Positions 55,440 to 64,000 of a stretch of DNA of 64,000 nt are shown piece by piece (positions within the stretch are counted from its first letter, which is position 1; every line of letters starts with the position of its first letter). Source of the DNA: Diphasiastrum complanatum (lineage: Eukaryota > Streptophyta > Lycopodiopsida > Lycopodiales > Lycopodiaceae). The stretch covers positions 68,798,980 through 68,862,979 of the forward strand of contig CM055095.1 of NCBI GenBank assembly GCA_029204225.1, in the 5' to 3' direction. The translations under genes were made by a program, and so were the position numbers. The notes under the pieces are model-generated. The model was not told where the DNA came from. It saw only the letters and a list, made by a program, of their open reading frames with translations, and did no database searches.

Positions 55440-55947
55440 ATCCAAGCCAAGTTTAACTCTAGAAGTTTAAAACTTTTGCTTACTTAGAGCTTTTGTAAAT
55501 ATACATCAGCAAGTTATAACATCGTAGAACAGTGTGTAACACCTATATCTTTACATTGTAGCTTTTCACGCACAAATTGATAATCTACTTCAATATGCTT
55601 TGTTCTCGCATAAAAGACAGGATTCTTAGCCAACTGTATTCCACTTTGGCTATCACAAAAAATAACGGTAGGATGAACTTGCTTTATGCCAATCTCACTC
55701 AACAACTTAAGAAGCCAAACAACTTCTTGAGTAGCAGAACTTAACGCTTTATACTCAGCTTCCATAGAAGAAAGAGAAATAGTGTCCTACTTCTTGCTAG
55801 TTTTTCAACCACTACCAAAACTAAAAGCATACCCTGTAGTTGACTTTCTATCATCTACACTTCCTGCCCAATCAGCGTCAACATAGCCTTAAAATTTACG
55901 TAAAGCACTTTGTTTCTTATAGACCAAGTCCCTTCATGTACTCAAAA
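55440..55947 (-). pseudogene. Copia I RNase H
   Basis: From 55900 downward the readings are YVDADWAGSVDDRKSTTGYA, DTISLSSMEAEYKALSSATQ, EVVWLLKLLSEIGIKQ, FCDSQSGIQLAKNPVFYART and KHIEVDYQFVREKLQCKDIG. All three main acidic positions of RNase H (DADW, EAEY, CDSQS) are kept. The N-terminal side is cut by the CACTA terminus at 55948. Stops after HCST (near 55515) disrupt the tail, which still resembles LADIFTKPL and the usual end. Confidence 0.87.
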
Positions 55948-56592
55948 CACTACAACACCCGCCGCGATTTGTGACGTGAATCAAGACGTTAAATTTTTTT
56001 TTCATCGTGGACGTTGCAAAACACGTCGGAATGAGGTCATCGGAATACGATGAGAATAAATTACATCAGAATCCGACATTCATAAGTTGTCAACTTCTCG
56101 GACCTCAGGTCACGTTGATTGATGTCGGGTCTGACGTGGACGTCAGATTCCGACGTCCTACGTGGACGTTGGAATTCGATGTCCAAGCTAGATGTCGGAA
56201 TCCGATGTCCAAAGACGTCATTTCGGATCCGACATGGATGTTGGATTCTGACAAGCATACAAGATGTCATAATCCGACATCTGTTGAAATAGAACCACCC
56301 CAAAAAACATCCACAACGTTCATCCGACGTCTACATGGATGTCGAATTTTGACATCCCAAAAAATGTCGGAATTCGACGTCTGTTAACAAAACCATCCCA
56401 AAACATGTCTGACGTGTGTGTACGACGTCTATTCGACTTGTGTCCAACATGTTTTGATGTCAGATTGCGACGTCCCTGATTAGGTTAAAAAAAAAAAAGG
56501 GTGTACAAAATAGCATGCGCATTATTATCGGGTTATTCTTGGAGTGGTGTTCTTGGAGAAGCGATGTTCATGAATTGTTTTTTAAACAATAT
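55948..56592 (+). mobile_element. CACTA (En/Spm-type) transposon end with subterminal repeats
   Basis: CACTACAACACCC at 55948 interrupts copia I RNase H and is a typical CACTA terminus. The next 450 bp are packed with GACGTC/GATGTC words and with GTCGGAATCCGAC-like palindromes in both orientations (for example about 56188-56200), as expected for subterminal transposase-binding repeats. A 12-A run lies at about 56487. The other terminus is not seen before LTR element H starts at 56593, so the element is partial in this window or H is inserted in it. No transposase ORF is present. Confidence 0.6.
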
Positions 56593-57247
56593 TGTGAAAA
56601 TTGTCAACATTTCCTAGCTAGTTTGAGGCCTAAATTGGCAATTTTTGTACATAGTTTTGGATCTAACCTTTCACACGTGTGAAAGAGGTCTAGATACTCT
56701 TATTTTAGTATACATCTCATATTGAAGAAGTCTCAAACTCCAGGACCTTCGAAATGACACCAAAATCATGTTATTTAGACAGATAGGCCAAAATTGGCTA
56801 TTTTAGGCTACTGGTGCCCTAGAATTGGGTCCTAAGTTCTAGAGAGAGAAGAGAGAGTCATCTCTCTCACCTATATTAGGCTGAAATTCGTGGAGAATAG
56901 GTTGGAGAAACTTATTGTATTGTTGAGAGAGATCAATAGATCATTGTCACAGTTTCTTCCTCCATTGAGGGCATTGCTTTGTGTATTGTCTTCAAGCTTT
57001 TGTGTATGATCTTAAGAGGTTTCCAAGAGTGGTAGGCTATTGTTGTAGGGCTGGTATGTTGTTGTTTTTGGCTAGCATCAGTACCTTTTATTAGTTTCTT
57101 TTGTCTCTTGAATGCTTTGTCAAGTTCATGTGTATCAAAGGTAGTATTAGGATGCCTTGCCATTTCTAGCTTTTGTAGCTTGTTGTGCAAAGATCTTAGC
57201 CAAGTATTTTGGGAGTTTAGATCCATTCAAGATCCACTTTTTGCACA
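56593..57247 (+). repeat. 5' LTR of element H (655 bp)
   Basis: It begins TGTGAAAATTGTCAACATTTC and ends TTTTTGCACA before the PBS. It contains a perfect 18-bp palindrome, CTTTCACACGTGTGAAAG, at about 56671-56688, with a G-box core. AGAGAGAAGAGAGAG lies near 56840. Confidence 0.93.
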
Positions 57248-57259
57248 TGGTAACAGAGC
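57248..57259 (+). other. Primer-binding site of element H
   Basis: TGGTAACAGAGC, one change from the initiator-Met consensus, directly after the LTR. Confidence 0.88.
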
Positions 57260-58377
57260 TAGTTGGCTGCTAATTTTTAGTAAGATTTCCACTTATGGTG
57301 ACATTTGGTTGTTTGATCAAGTTCTAGCATGATTATGCATTGCACTGTTGATCAAATCTTACTAACCTTCATTTTGTGAGTTGAACGTGTGGATCAAAAG
57401 CATATTGCAGGTCTATCAAAGATCAGAGGCTGAGAAGAAGCTATTTTGGATCAGATCATAGCACCTAATCATTTGTTGATTGTGAGGCTTGTGCATATTC
57501 AATACTAACAATGTTCTGTTCAATGTATTGTTGACAATCTCCACTTCTGTGGATGAACACTCTCCTTAAGTGGATGAACCTTCTCCTTAAGTGGATGACA
57601 AATACTCTTTGAATGATTTTGTATTTCTCCAAAAGGTTGAGAAAAGCTCCCACTTGGATGAAAGATCCCCTTTTGGGTGAACAGATTGTCAACAATCTTT
57701 TGCATAAATTTTGGTGTACTTTGTTGAGCATGTAAGTAACTCTCCTTATGTAATTTGATTGGAGCATTTGTTGGAAGGTTTTAACCATTATGCAAATGTG
57801 TTTTCAGGTTCTTAACAGGTTGAGGAACATTCTCATGAGAAGTGATCTTAGATCTACATCTAAACACCAAGATTTGACAAGCTAGTGAAGCTAGTCTTGT
57901 GATTCACTAAGTGTGCTCTTTCATTCACCTTTAAAGCTTGTATATATCATTTGCTGGAGTTTATAAACTCTTAGAAGTGTGGTTTACATGTGGTTTTACA
58001 TGTTGAATCAATATCTTAGTGTGTTGATCATATGCTGATCAAGTTTGTTCAATTCTAGGTATTCTTGGCTTGTGTATTTTCTAAGAATGCAAGTAACTCT
58101 TCACACCATAACTTGATTTGGTCACTTGCTGGAAAGTTTGATAGCTTAAGCAAGAGTGTGTTCAATTTGTTTTGAGTTTTTAATCCATTCTTAGTGTGTG
58201 CAAAGTGTTGCATGTGTTTCAATCTTCTTTTCTATGCTTGGAAACCAGCCAGGTTCAAGATAAAAGTGTTTTAGGGTCCTAGATCTTCTGAGATCTCCTT
58301 ATCCATCATTTGTTGAGAGGAAAGTGAGTGCTAGGTGCATTAGGACAGAGTCTAAAAGTTGAAGAATCATTATATTC
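57260..58377 (+). other. Untranslated leader of element H
   Basis: About 1.1 kb without a defensible ORF. Pieces such as AAGTGGATGAACxxTCTCCTT repeat near 57545-57600, giving short minus-strand repeats of the type HPLKE. I see nothing else. Confidence 0.6.
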
Positions 58378-59267
58378 ATGGCTTCCAATGGTGGGATCAT
58401 GTTAGAAACTAATGATAGGTTGAGTTCATCAAACTACTCTACCTGGAAAGTGAGGATGGAATCCTTACTTGAGTTGAATGAACTCATGGACATAGTTGCA
58501 GGAACTAAAGAGAGACCACCCACAGTTCAAGAGCAACAAAGGTTTGGTAAGAAGGCCAAAAGGGCTCTTCATAGGAATGTTACCAATGAACTTCTCAAGG
58601 AAGTTGGTAATAGTCAGAGTGCAAGTGAGGCATGGAATGCCTTGAAGAAGCTCTTTGAATCAAAGTCCACATCTAGGGTATTGACCTTAAGGAGGCAAAT
58701 ATTTTCTAGTAGACAAAGAGAGAGTGAAAGTGCTCATGCATTTGTCTCGAGGGCTAAGTCCTTAAGTGATGATATAGCATCCATTGATGAAAACATAAAA
58801 GATGGTGAAATAGTCCAGGTTATGTTGAATGGTTTGCTAGATGAACATGCTAAACCTTGTGCAAAGTTTTTCCATTCAAAGAGTCTTGCCAAGTCTGGTT
58901 AACTTGCAAGAAATCCTATTGGCTGAAGAACATAGGTTGCAATCAAAGCTTGATGGTGCATCCTTGAAAGGTGGAGATGAAGAGGCTTTCTTCACAAAAG
59001 GCAAAGTCAAAGGCAAAGGTAAAGGCAAAGGGAAATGGTCCAAAGGTGGTAACTCGGATCATGATGATCACTCTTCCTCCTCCTGTTCTACTTCTTTTAG
59101 AAAGAAAGACAAGTCAAAGTTCAAGTGCTTTTATGGTGGGATAAAAGGTCATTTTGCAAATGAATGTCATAAGAAGCAAAGTAATGAAGGTAGCAAGCAA
59201 AACAAATTTTGTACTTCTAATGAGGATCTAGATTCTTGTGATTCTCTCATGGTGTGTCTTGATTGCT
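58378..59267 (+). pseudogene. Element H gag
   Basis: The ATG at 58378 gives MASNGGIMLETNDRLSSSNY, then STWKVRMESLLELNELMDIV, closely similar in layout to Gag of A and C. EAWNALKKLFESKSTSRVLT and RQIFSSRQRESESAHAFVSR follow. A one-base shift near 58850 moves the frame; it continues with PSLVNLQEILLAEEHRLQSK and a basic GKGKGKGKW stretch. The knuckle reads CFYGGIKGHFANEC: the second Cys has become Gly. Apart from the frameshift and the Cys change, Gag is complete, ending at about 59267. Confidence 0.88.
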
Positions 59268-59870
59268 AGGGGCAATAGACAAGGTAGACTTTACAAGCTT
59301 GATGCATTTGTTATGTCTAAAAGAGGAATAAAATGGATGTTGGTGGTTCTCTCAACTTTCAAAAGTCAATTCCTAGCATCAATAAGATTGGTAGATCTTA
59401 TGCAAAGTCTAAAGAACTTCCTTATGCTAGATCTAGGTTGAGATCTAATGAGCTTCTTGGAGATAGTTATTGTTGTGCTAGCTTGGCAACTTTTGGTGAA
59501 TCTATGATCAATGTTTTGGATCCATTGGATCTTGAAGATGGACTAGTGCTACCTACTAGTCAAATGGAGTCATTTGGTGCTAAATCTGTATCATGTTTGA
59601 ACTCTTCTACAATTTCAAAGTCTTGGTGGCTCTTTAATGGAACTACATGGCAAGTGCAAAAATGGAAAAGGTAATAAGAGAGCTAACTTCATCAATGGTG
59701 GTGATGAAAACTCTTCTTTGAAAATGGTTGTTGCTAATGACTTATTTACTCATTTGGAAAAAGATGGTGCTTTGAGCATGATTGAAGAAAAAGTTTCCGT
59801 TGCATCTTTATTTGATGAGTCCAAGAAAGTCATTTGTGCAACAAGTGATGTCACATGTATTCATAAATAA
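59268..59870 (+). CDS. Unidentified ORFs in element H, part 1
   Basis: Two or three overlapping short frames contain GNRQGRLYKLDAFVM (similar to the copia pre-integrase words GxxxxxLYxLD), LDPLDLEDGLVLPTSQ, and an Asp/Glu-rich stretch ending CATSDVTCIHK. DPLDLEDGLV resembles LHPLDLGDGIVI in the ORF at 63155-63877. No zinc or DDE motif of integrase is present. I cannot assign a function; frameshift-separated parts of one former ORF are likely. Confidence 0.4.
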
Positions 59871-59891
59871 AGTAGATCAAAAGGTTCTATC

Positions 59892-60620
59892 ATGAGACTT
59901 GGTGAGGAAGATCTCAAGTCAAAAGGGAGAGATGAATGTGAAGTGTTCAAAGTAGGATGTACTTTGAATGATGTTTTTGTGAATGATAGTGAGGGTTCAT
60001 TATCATTACCTATATCATTGATTAGAAGTCCAGGTTTGACAAGAAAAAGTTATTCAATCATTCTTATGCTGAAGGTACAATGTATTCTTTTCATGGCTTC
60101 TAATGTTCGAGATTCTTCCATTTCTTATTATGCAACTATCAAGAGAGAGATTGCTAACTTTTGTGGTGTGATCATTAAGAGGGAGTCTTGTGAAGGAAAG
60201 GGCAAAGGAAGAGTGACTCTTGGGAAGATCCAAGGCATGGATCTTACATCTATTCATCAACTCAAAGGATGCTATGATTGTGGTGGAGTGTTCATGCATG
60301 ATCAAGATGGCAAAAGGTTGGATGAAGAAGACTACATGGAGCAACTCAAGTGGCAATTTCTTCAAGGCAAGGAAGATCTCATTGGTGAGCTCATTGAGGT
60401 TTGGTTTGAACTCAAATGGTCTGGTTTGATTAGGTTTGATACTCAACTTCATCTACTCTACTTCATGTTGGATAGAATTGTAGAAATCTATCTTTTGGTT
60501 TATGATGGTGACATTGTTTTCACCTATAGTGAAAGGTTGAAATCAAGCAATGATGAGATCTTGTGGGATGTTAATCATGTGTTTGAGAGAAAGTATCTTC
60601 AGAGATTCAGATCTCATTGA
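59892..60620 (+). CDS. Unidentified 242-codon ORF in element H
   Basis: An ATG-started open frame, MRLGEEDLKSKGRDECEVFK, passes through SLPISLIRSPGLTRKSYSII, GCYDCGGVFMHDQDGKRLDE and ELIEVWFELKWSGLIRFDTQ. A hydrophobic DRIVEIYLLVYDGDIVF segment follows near the end. It is in the position where copia pol would be but has no integrase or RT motif. Length and openness make chance unlikely in such AT-rich DNA. No family is recognised. Confidence 0.5.
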   Translation: MRLGEEDLKSKGRDECEVFKVGCTLNDVFVNDSEGSLSLPISLIRSPGLTRKSYSIILMLKVQCILFMASNVRDSSISYYATIKREIANFCGVIIKRESCEGKGKGRVTLGKIQGMDLTSIHQLKGCYDCGGVFMHDQDGKRLDEEDYMEQLKWQFLQGKEDLIGELIEVWFELKWSGLIRFDTQLHLLYFMLDRIVEIYLLVYDGDIVFTYSERLKSSNDEILWDVNHVFERKYLQRFRSH

Positions 60621-62940
60621 TGCTGATTTTCTAGAAGAAAATGTGCTAGATGTATCTCATATGTGCAAAATCTGCTATTATGCACGAATGTGGCTATGTT
60701 AAAGAGTAGCTATGAAATTCTATGGCATGTTCAAATGTCATAATCAATTTTCAAATGACAGTTATAGCAGACAAATTAGAGCTATTTTTACTACGTTACT
60801 ATTTTCAGTAAGTTTGTTAAATAGCAATAAGCTATTTTTTGCAACACTCATAAGTGACTTTGATGGATGATAATATCGACCGTTGCTAAGTAGTTTTATT
60901 AAATGGCAATTTTTCGCCATATTGTAATGATGAAATGTACTTTATATCATGATTAATAAAAGATGCCCAGGTACCTTTAAGGCACTGACTTAAGTTTCGA
61001 GGAAAGGTCCTAAGGTTAAGGATTCGACGACGATCAGTTGCGGTTTCTAGTGAAGAGCAGTTTGTGACTTAAAAAATCTTGTTACTGGAAGAAGTGGAAT
61101 GAAAACGGTAGTTAAAAAAAAATTGTTGATGCAAAGTACAGTGCAGACTTACAAATCAAACTTGTTGGGTTGATGTCAAACAAGTTTTCCGAGTTCAAAG
61201 TATTGATATTTTGGTGATTTTCCTTGGTGGGGATGACAGTTGATTATACTGAGTGTTGGTTTGTACGCGATGCTGAGTTGCCAGTTTTATGATGGTTCGT
61301 GTTGAATACGAAGTCACGGGTAACACAGACAAGAATGGAAGTAATGGTGATACCTATGAGACAGTTCGACATCCGGAAAAAAATCGGAGTTTCGAAAACC
61401 CCAAACTGGAAAAATGGTTTTGGAGGCCAAAATATTCAAGATAGGCCTTTAGTGAAAAGTTAGTTATGAGGCATCTCCTCTCTCACGCGAAGAAGGATGG
61501 AGAGAGAGAAACGTTAGGGGTTCATTTCTGTTTGGAAGAGAGAGAAAAAGCTTTGCTGTCATAGCGATGTCCGATAGTTCGACATCAGCGTAATGGAGTG
61601 AATGCTTAGTCCTTGCTGCGAACAGAGTGCTCCGCAAGACATTCGATTTACGATTTCAACATATTTTGTGAAGTTTCTTGGCAAGAATCTACTGCTACAG
61701 ACGGCCAGGTTATGAAATAGCTCATTGATAAAAGAGTTTTAATCTGAGCGAAATGTACTACAATACGTTCTGTGGAAAAGAGGTGCAAGAACTTAGGATA
61801 ATGAGAGTATCCAATCTTTGCTGATAGTTTGAGTCTGAGGAGCGCATTCTGATTTGAAGAAGGTTGTTATGATTGTGATCCTTGTGAGGAAATGGTTCGC
61901 TGCTAGGGAAGAGGGCACATATCCGCCTGTGGTGATTGAACAGACAGATCCCCGTAACAAAAGCGCGAGGCAGGATTGAGAGGAGCGAAACAGTCCCTGT
62001 TTGTTCTGAATATTCAAGAGAAGTCAGATCCCTGCGACAAAAGCTTTGAATGCAATCGTTTTATCTTGTTGGAATCACCACTCCTATGGCAGTCCGTCTC
62101 ATTGCTGTTTGAAGGAAAGTGAAAAGCCAGCAACAGTGAAGACATAACGAACCAGTCTTTCTGAACCAGTTGTTGAAGACCGTTCAGTGAATTGAAAGGA
62201 GCGATCTGCTGCTGGAGCCGCTCAAACCTACAATTTTATGGAAAGAACCCAATCGAGTCCATTGATCGTAGACTGTCAGCGCTGAAGATCAGAGAATTTA
62301 AGACAGTAATGAGAGGGCAGTCAGCCGTGAAGTCCCTGAAGGCCATCTGTGTTCTGTGATCAGAAAGGGAGGCCCGCTAGACCACCATCTGCGATTCTGA
62401 TCGCAGATGCAACCCTGTGTGTATCCGTGAAGAGAAGCGACCTGTTTCAGTGGAAGGGAGGCCCGCTAGACCATCGCGTTTCAGTGGAAGGGAGCCCCGC
62501 TAGACCATCGCGATCTGTGCCATCGCGATCTGAGCCTGAAAAGAGTGAAGGGTGAGAAGACCTGCTTCCACATCGCGACCCAGCCCACGCCTATTTCTGG
62601 GTTGTGTGAGAGAGACTACTCTGGTAAAGGTATTGATGGAACCGGCAGTCTGGCAGTAAAGTATGTGGGCCACTGAAGAAAAATGCAGAGTGACTCCAAC
62701 CTATGGACAGTCTCCTTGAAATTTAAGTCAGAGCATAAGGATCTGAGGTGAAATCATTTACCTTTTTATTGTCTTTTACTATGAGTTATAGATTCAATAT
62801 GAGCACATAAATCCATTTTTTTTTTAGGTTCATAAAAACATATACTTAGTATTTATAATAATCGAAAAAAAAACCCTAATAACCGAAAAACAGTCCCGCT
62901 ATAGTGTTATGAACATTATTAAGCAACACAACAAACGTAC
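60621..62940. other. Non-coding stretch inside element H, partly GC-richer
   Basis: The ORFs of H break off near 60620 and resume near 62950, suggesting a later insertion of about 2.3 kb. From about 61900 to 62620 it is GC-richer than the surroundings and has 34-bp repeats around GGGAGGCCCGCTAGACCA (62445-62512, third copy at about 62367). A CTATAGTG word at about 62897-62904 would fit a CACTA end, but no matching start was found. Confidence 0.45.
62445..62512. repeat. 34-bp tandem repeat, two units plus a distant third
   Basis: Each unit contains GGAAGGGAGGCCCGCTAGAC (the second has one change, GGAGCCCC) followed by CATCGCG. A related copy with the same core starts at about 62366. Confidence 0.85.
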
Positions 62941-63077
62941 CACAATGTTTTATTGGAAGATCAAGATGTTGATCTTGAATCGCTTCATCAACACCAAGAG
63001 ACAAGTAGCAATTGGAAGCTAGTCAAAAGCATCAAAGGGGAGCCACATGGAAAAATCATTTTGGATCTGTTTTTAAG

Positions 63078-63125
63078 GTCCTTGAGGGTTCAAGTAAGGT
63101 TCTTGAGGGTTCAAGTAAGGTTTTT
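63078..63125 (+). repeat. Short 22-bp tandem repeat in element H
   Basis: GGTTCTTGAGGGTTCAAGTA-type units occur about two and a half times. In one frame they encode repeated VLEGSSK. Confidence 0.85.
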
Positions 63126-63166
63126 GGAGGAAGTGTCATTTTACTCTACCTTACTTGTTTAATCTC

Positions 63167-63877
63167 ATGTATGAACATTGTCATGTCAATGTGTTGGAAT
63201 TGTCAAAATTCAATGAAACTAGTTCCATAGTCTTGCATCCTTTGGATCTTGGAGATGGAATAGTTATCATTGCTGGTTTTTATGATCAAGTACATGCATT
63301 CATTCAAATCTTGAAAGATATTGAGGTGGTCAATATGTTTACTTTTGAGCAAAGTTCAAGATCTAGCATCCTAGTGTTGGCAAATTGGCAAATTGTTGAC
63401 AATGTAGGATCAAGGTTTGTATGCAAATATTGTGGAGATACTTCAAGTATTTCAAGTTCAGGTTTTGCTCATTCAAATGCAGCAGAGAACACATCATTTT
63501 GGCATTCATTCACTCAAGGGCTTTCATGGATTGGAGATCTACAAAGGCAAGGTGGTGATGGAGGTTCATTCATGGAGATACATGGTGCATTCACTATGGG
63601 CATAGTGGAATGTGGAGGAGGCATGCAAACATTTGTTGGTTACTTTCACTTACAACTTGTTTCAATGTTGTTTTACAAAGATTCAAAGGTGGATGCATGG
63701 AGGAATCCTTTCATTATGATTCTATATTCTTTTACATGTATCTTGTTCACCATTCTATGTAAAATTGATGTAAGAAATAGTGAAGCATCCTATATGGACA
63801 CTATTATCTATATCATTGTTATGTTGTACTTCATATTGTACATATTAGAACACTTGAGAAGAGATCTATTATCATGA
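63167..63877 (+). CDS. Unidentified 3' ORF of element H with hydrophobic C-terminus
   Basis: The frame is open from 63155 (TTG); the first ATG is at 63167. It contains LHPLDLGDGIVIIAGFYDQV, FVCKYCGDTSSISSSGF and SWIGDLQRQGGDGGSFMEIH. Toward the end there are two hydrophobic stretches, MILYSFTCILFTILC and IIYIIVMLYFILYILEHL, which could span membranes. The stop is at 63877, 67 bp before the 3' LTR. Some copia lineages carry an extra 3' ORF in this place, but I see no specific homology and do not assign one. KYCGD has a CxxC-like look but no clear partner. Confidence 0.5.
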   Translation: MYEHCHVNVLELSKFNETSSIVLHPLDLGDGIVIIAGFYDQVHAFIQILKDIEVVNMFTFEQSSRSSILVLANWQIVDNVGSRFVCKYCGDTSSISSSGFAHSNAAENTSFWHSFTQGLSWIGDLQRQGGDGGSFMEIHGAFTMGIVECGGGMQTFVGYFHLQLVSMLFYKDSKVDAWRNPFIMILYSFTCILFTILCKIDVRNSEASYMDTIIYIIVMLYFILYILEHLRRDLLS

Positions 63878-63943
63878 TGGAGATCATTCTTAGGTTGGAT
63901 CAAAGTAGTGTTGTAAAATTAGCAAGCTAAGTTGAAGAGGGAG

Positions 63944-64000
63944 TGTGAAAACTGTCAACATTTCCTAGCTAGTTTGAGGCCTAAATTGGCAATTTTTGTA
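63944..64000 (+). repeat. 3' LTR of element H (start only)
   Basis: TGTGAAAACTGTCAACATTTC follows a purine-rich GAAGAGGGAG. It matches the first 57 bases of the 5' LTR with one difference. The window ends inside it. Confidence 0.93.

Larger units (their letters stand above)
56593..64000 (+). mobile_element. LTR retrotransposon H, gag-only type, runs off the window
   Basis: 5' LTR 56593-57247, PBS 57248-57259, long leader, copia-type gag (58378-59267), several unidentified ORFs, purine tract (about 63934-63943), and a 3' LTR beginning at 63944 that matches the first 57 bases of the 5' LTR. No RT, RNase H or integrase motif was found between gag and the 3' LTR. It is therefore best described as a non-autonomous element that keeps gag. 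The internal region is about 6.7 kb. Confidence 0.85.

Noticed and set aside
56007-56387. 126-codon open frame over the CACTA subterminal region
   Set aside because: Its regular Asp/Arg/Pro pattern follows the GACGTC repeats, and the opposite strand is open as well; this is a repeat artefact.
62890-62910. CTATAGTG as the right end of a second CACTA element
   Set aside because: No matching CACTATAG start and no 3-bp duplication found on the left side of the 60.6-62.9 kb segment.

Overview
This window looks like repeat-dense nuclear DNA from a land plant. Almost every recognisable coding stretch belongs to a transposable element: Ty1/copia (at least nine copies or remnants), Ty3/gypsy (two copies of one family), a CACTA terminus and a MULE-like transposase. 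The primer-binding sites match the 3' end of plant initiator-Met tRNA (TGGTATCAGAGC). The MULE-like protein and one small unidentified ORF remind me of families I associate with ferns, lycophytes and mosses. A non-seed plant is therefore a weak guess, not a result. I saw no rRNA, tRNA, CRISPR array or ordinary housekeeping gene.

Layout. 1-1706: degenerate copia remnant. 1707-7801: minus-strand copia 'A-', nearly intact. 7802-9990: plus-strand copia 'B' with an internal deletion. 9990-11470: non-coding, with a (TG)n/(ATAC)n/(AT)n microsatellite. 11475-14160: plus-strand gypsy gag-protease, an LTR-like stretch and the start of an accessory ORF.

A nest of retrotransposons fills 14161-47973. Copia 'D' (minus) sits in the gypsy ORF. 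Copia 'E' (plus, LTR starting at 16183) sits in D's reverse transcriptase, and D resumes at 43693. Between E's LTRs lie copia 'A+' (17482-21652), a spliced minus-strand gene of unknown function (21653-24489), a 56-bp palindromic tandem repeat (about 26.1-26.3 kb), a minus-strand gypsy (26.9-31.5 kb) and a MULE-like transposase whose halves lie on opposite strands (31.6-33.0 kb). E's right LTR is itself broken by copia 'C' (33063-38851, TSD TGTCG) and copia 'F' (39546-43639).

Right side. 47974-49850: rest of the gypsy accessory ORF. About 49.9-51.6 kb: tandem repeats and the LTR of copia 'G', whose coding remnant runs 51709-53865. 53.9-55.9 kb: unidentified ORF, long (GA)n tract and copia 'I' RNase H. 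55948 onward: a CACTA-type end with palindromic subterminal repeats. 56593 to the window end: LTR element 'H', with a copia-type gag but no recognisable integrase or reverse transcriptase; its 3' LTR begins at 63944.

How the parts relate. No operon-like cooperation is visible; the window is a record of insertion, deletion and decay. A- is the best preserved coding copy. Several others have lost catalytic residues: C in protease, knuckle and RT; F in the integrase Glu; D in protease and integrase; the minus gypsy in the RT YxDD motif. The most unusual non-retroelement content is the spliced gene at 21.65-24.49 kb, the inverted MULE-like gene, and the unknown ORFs inside H.
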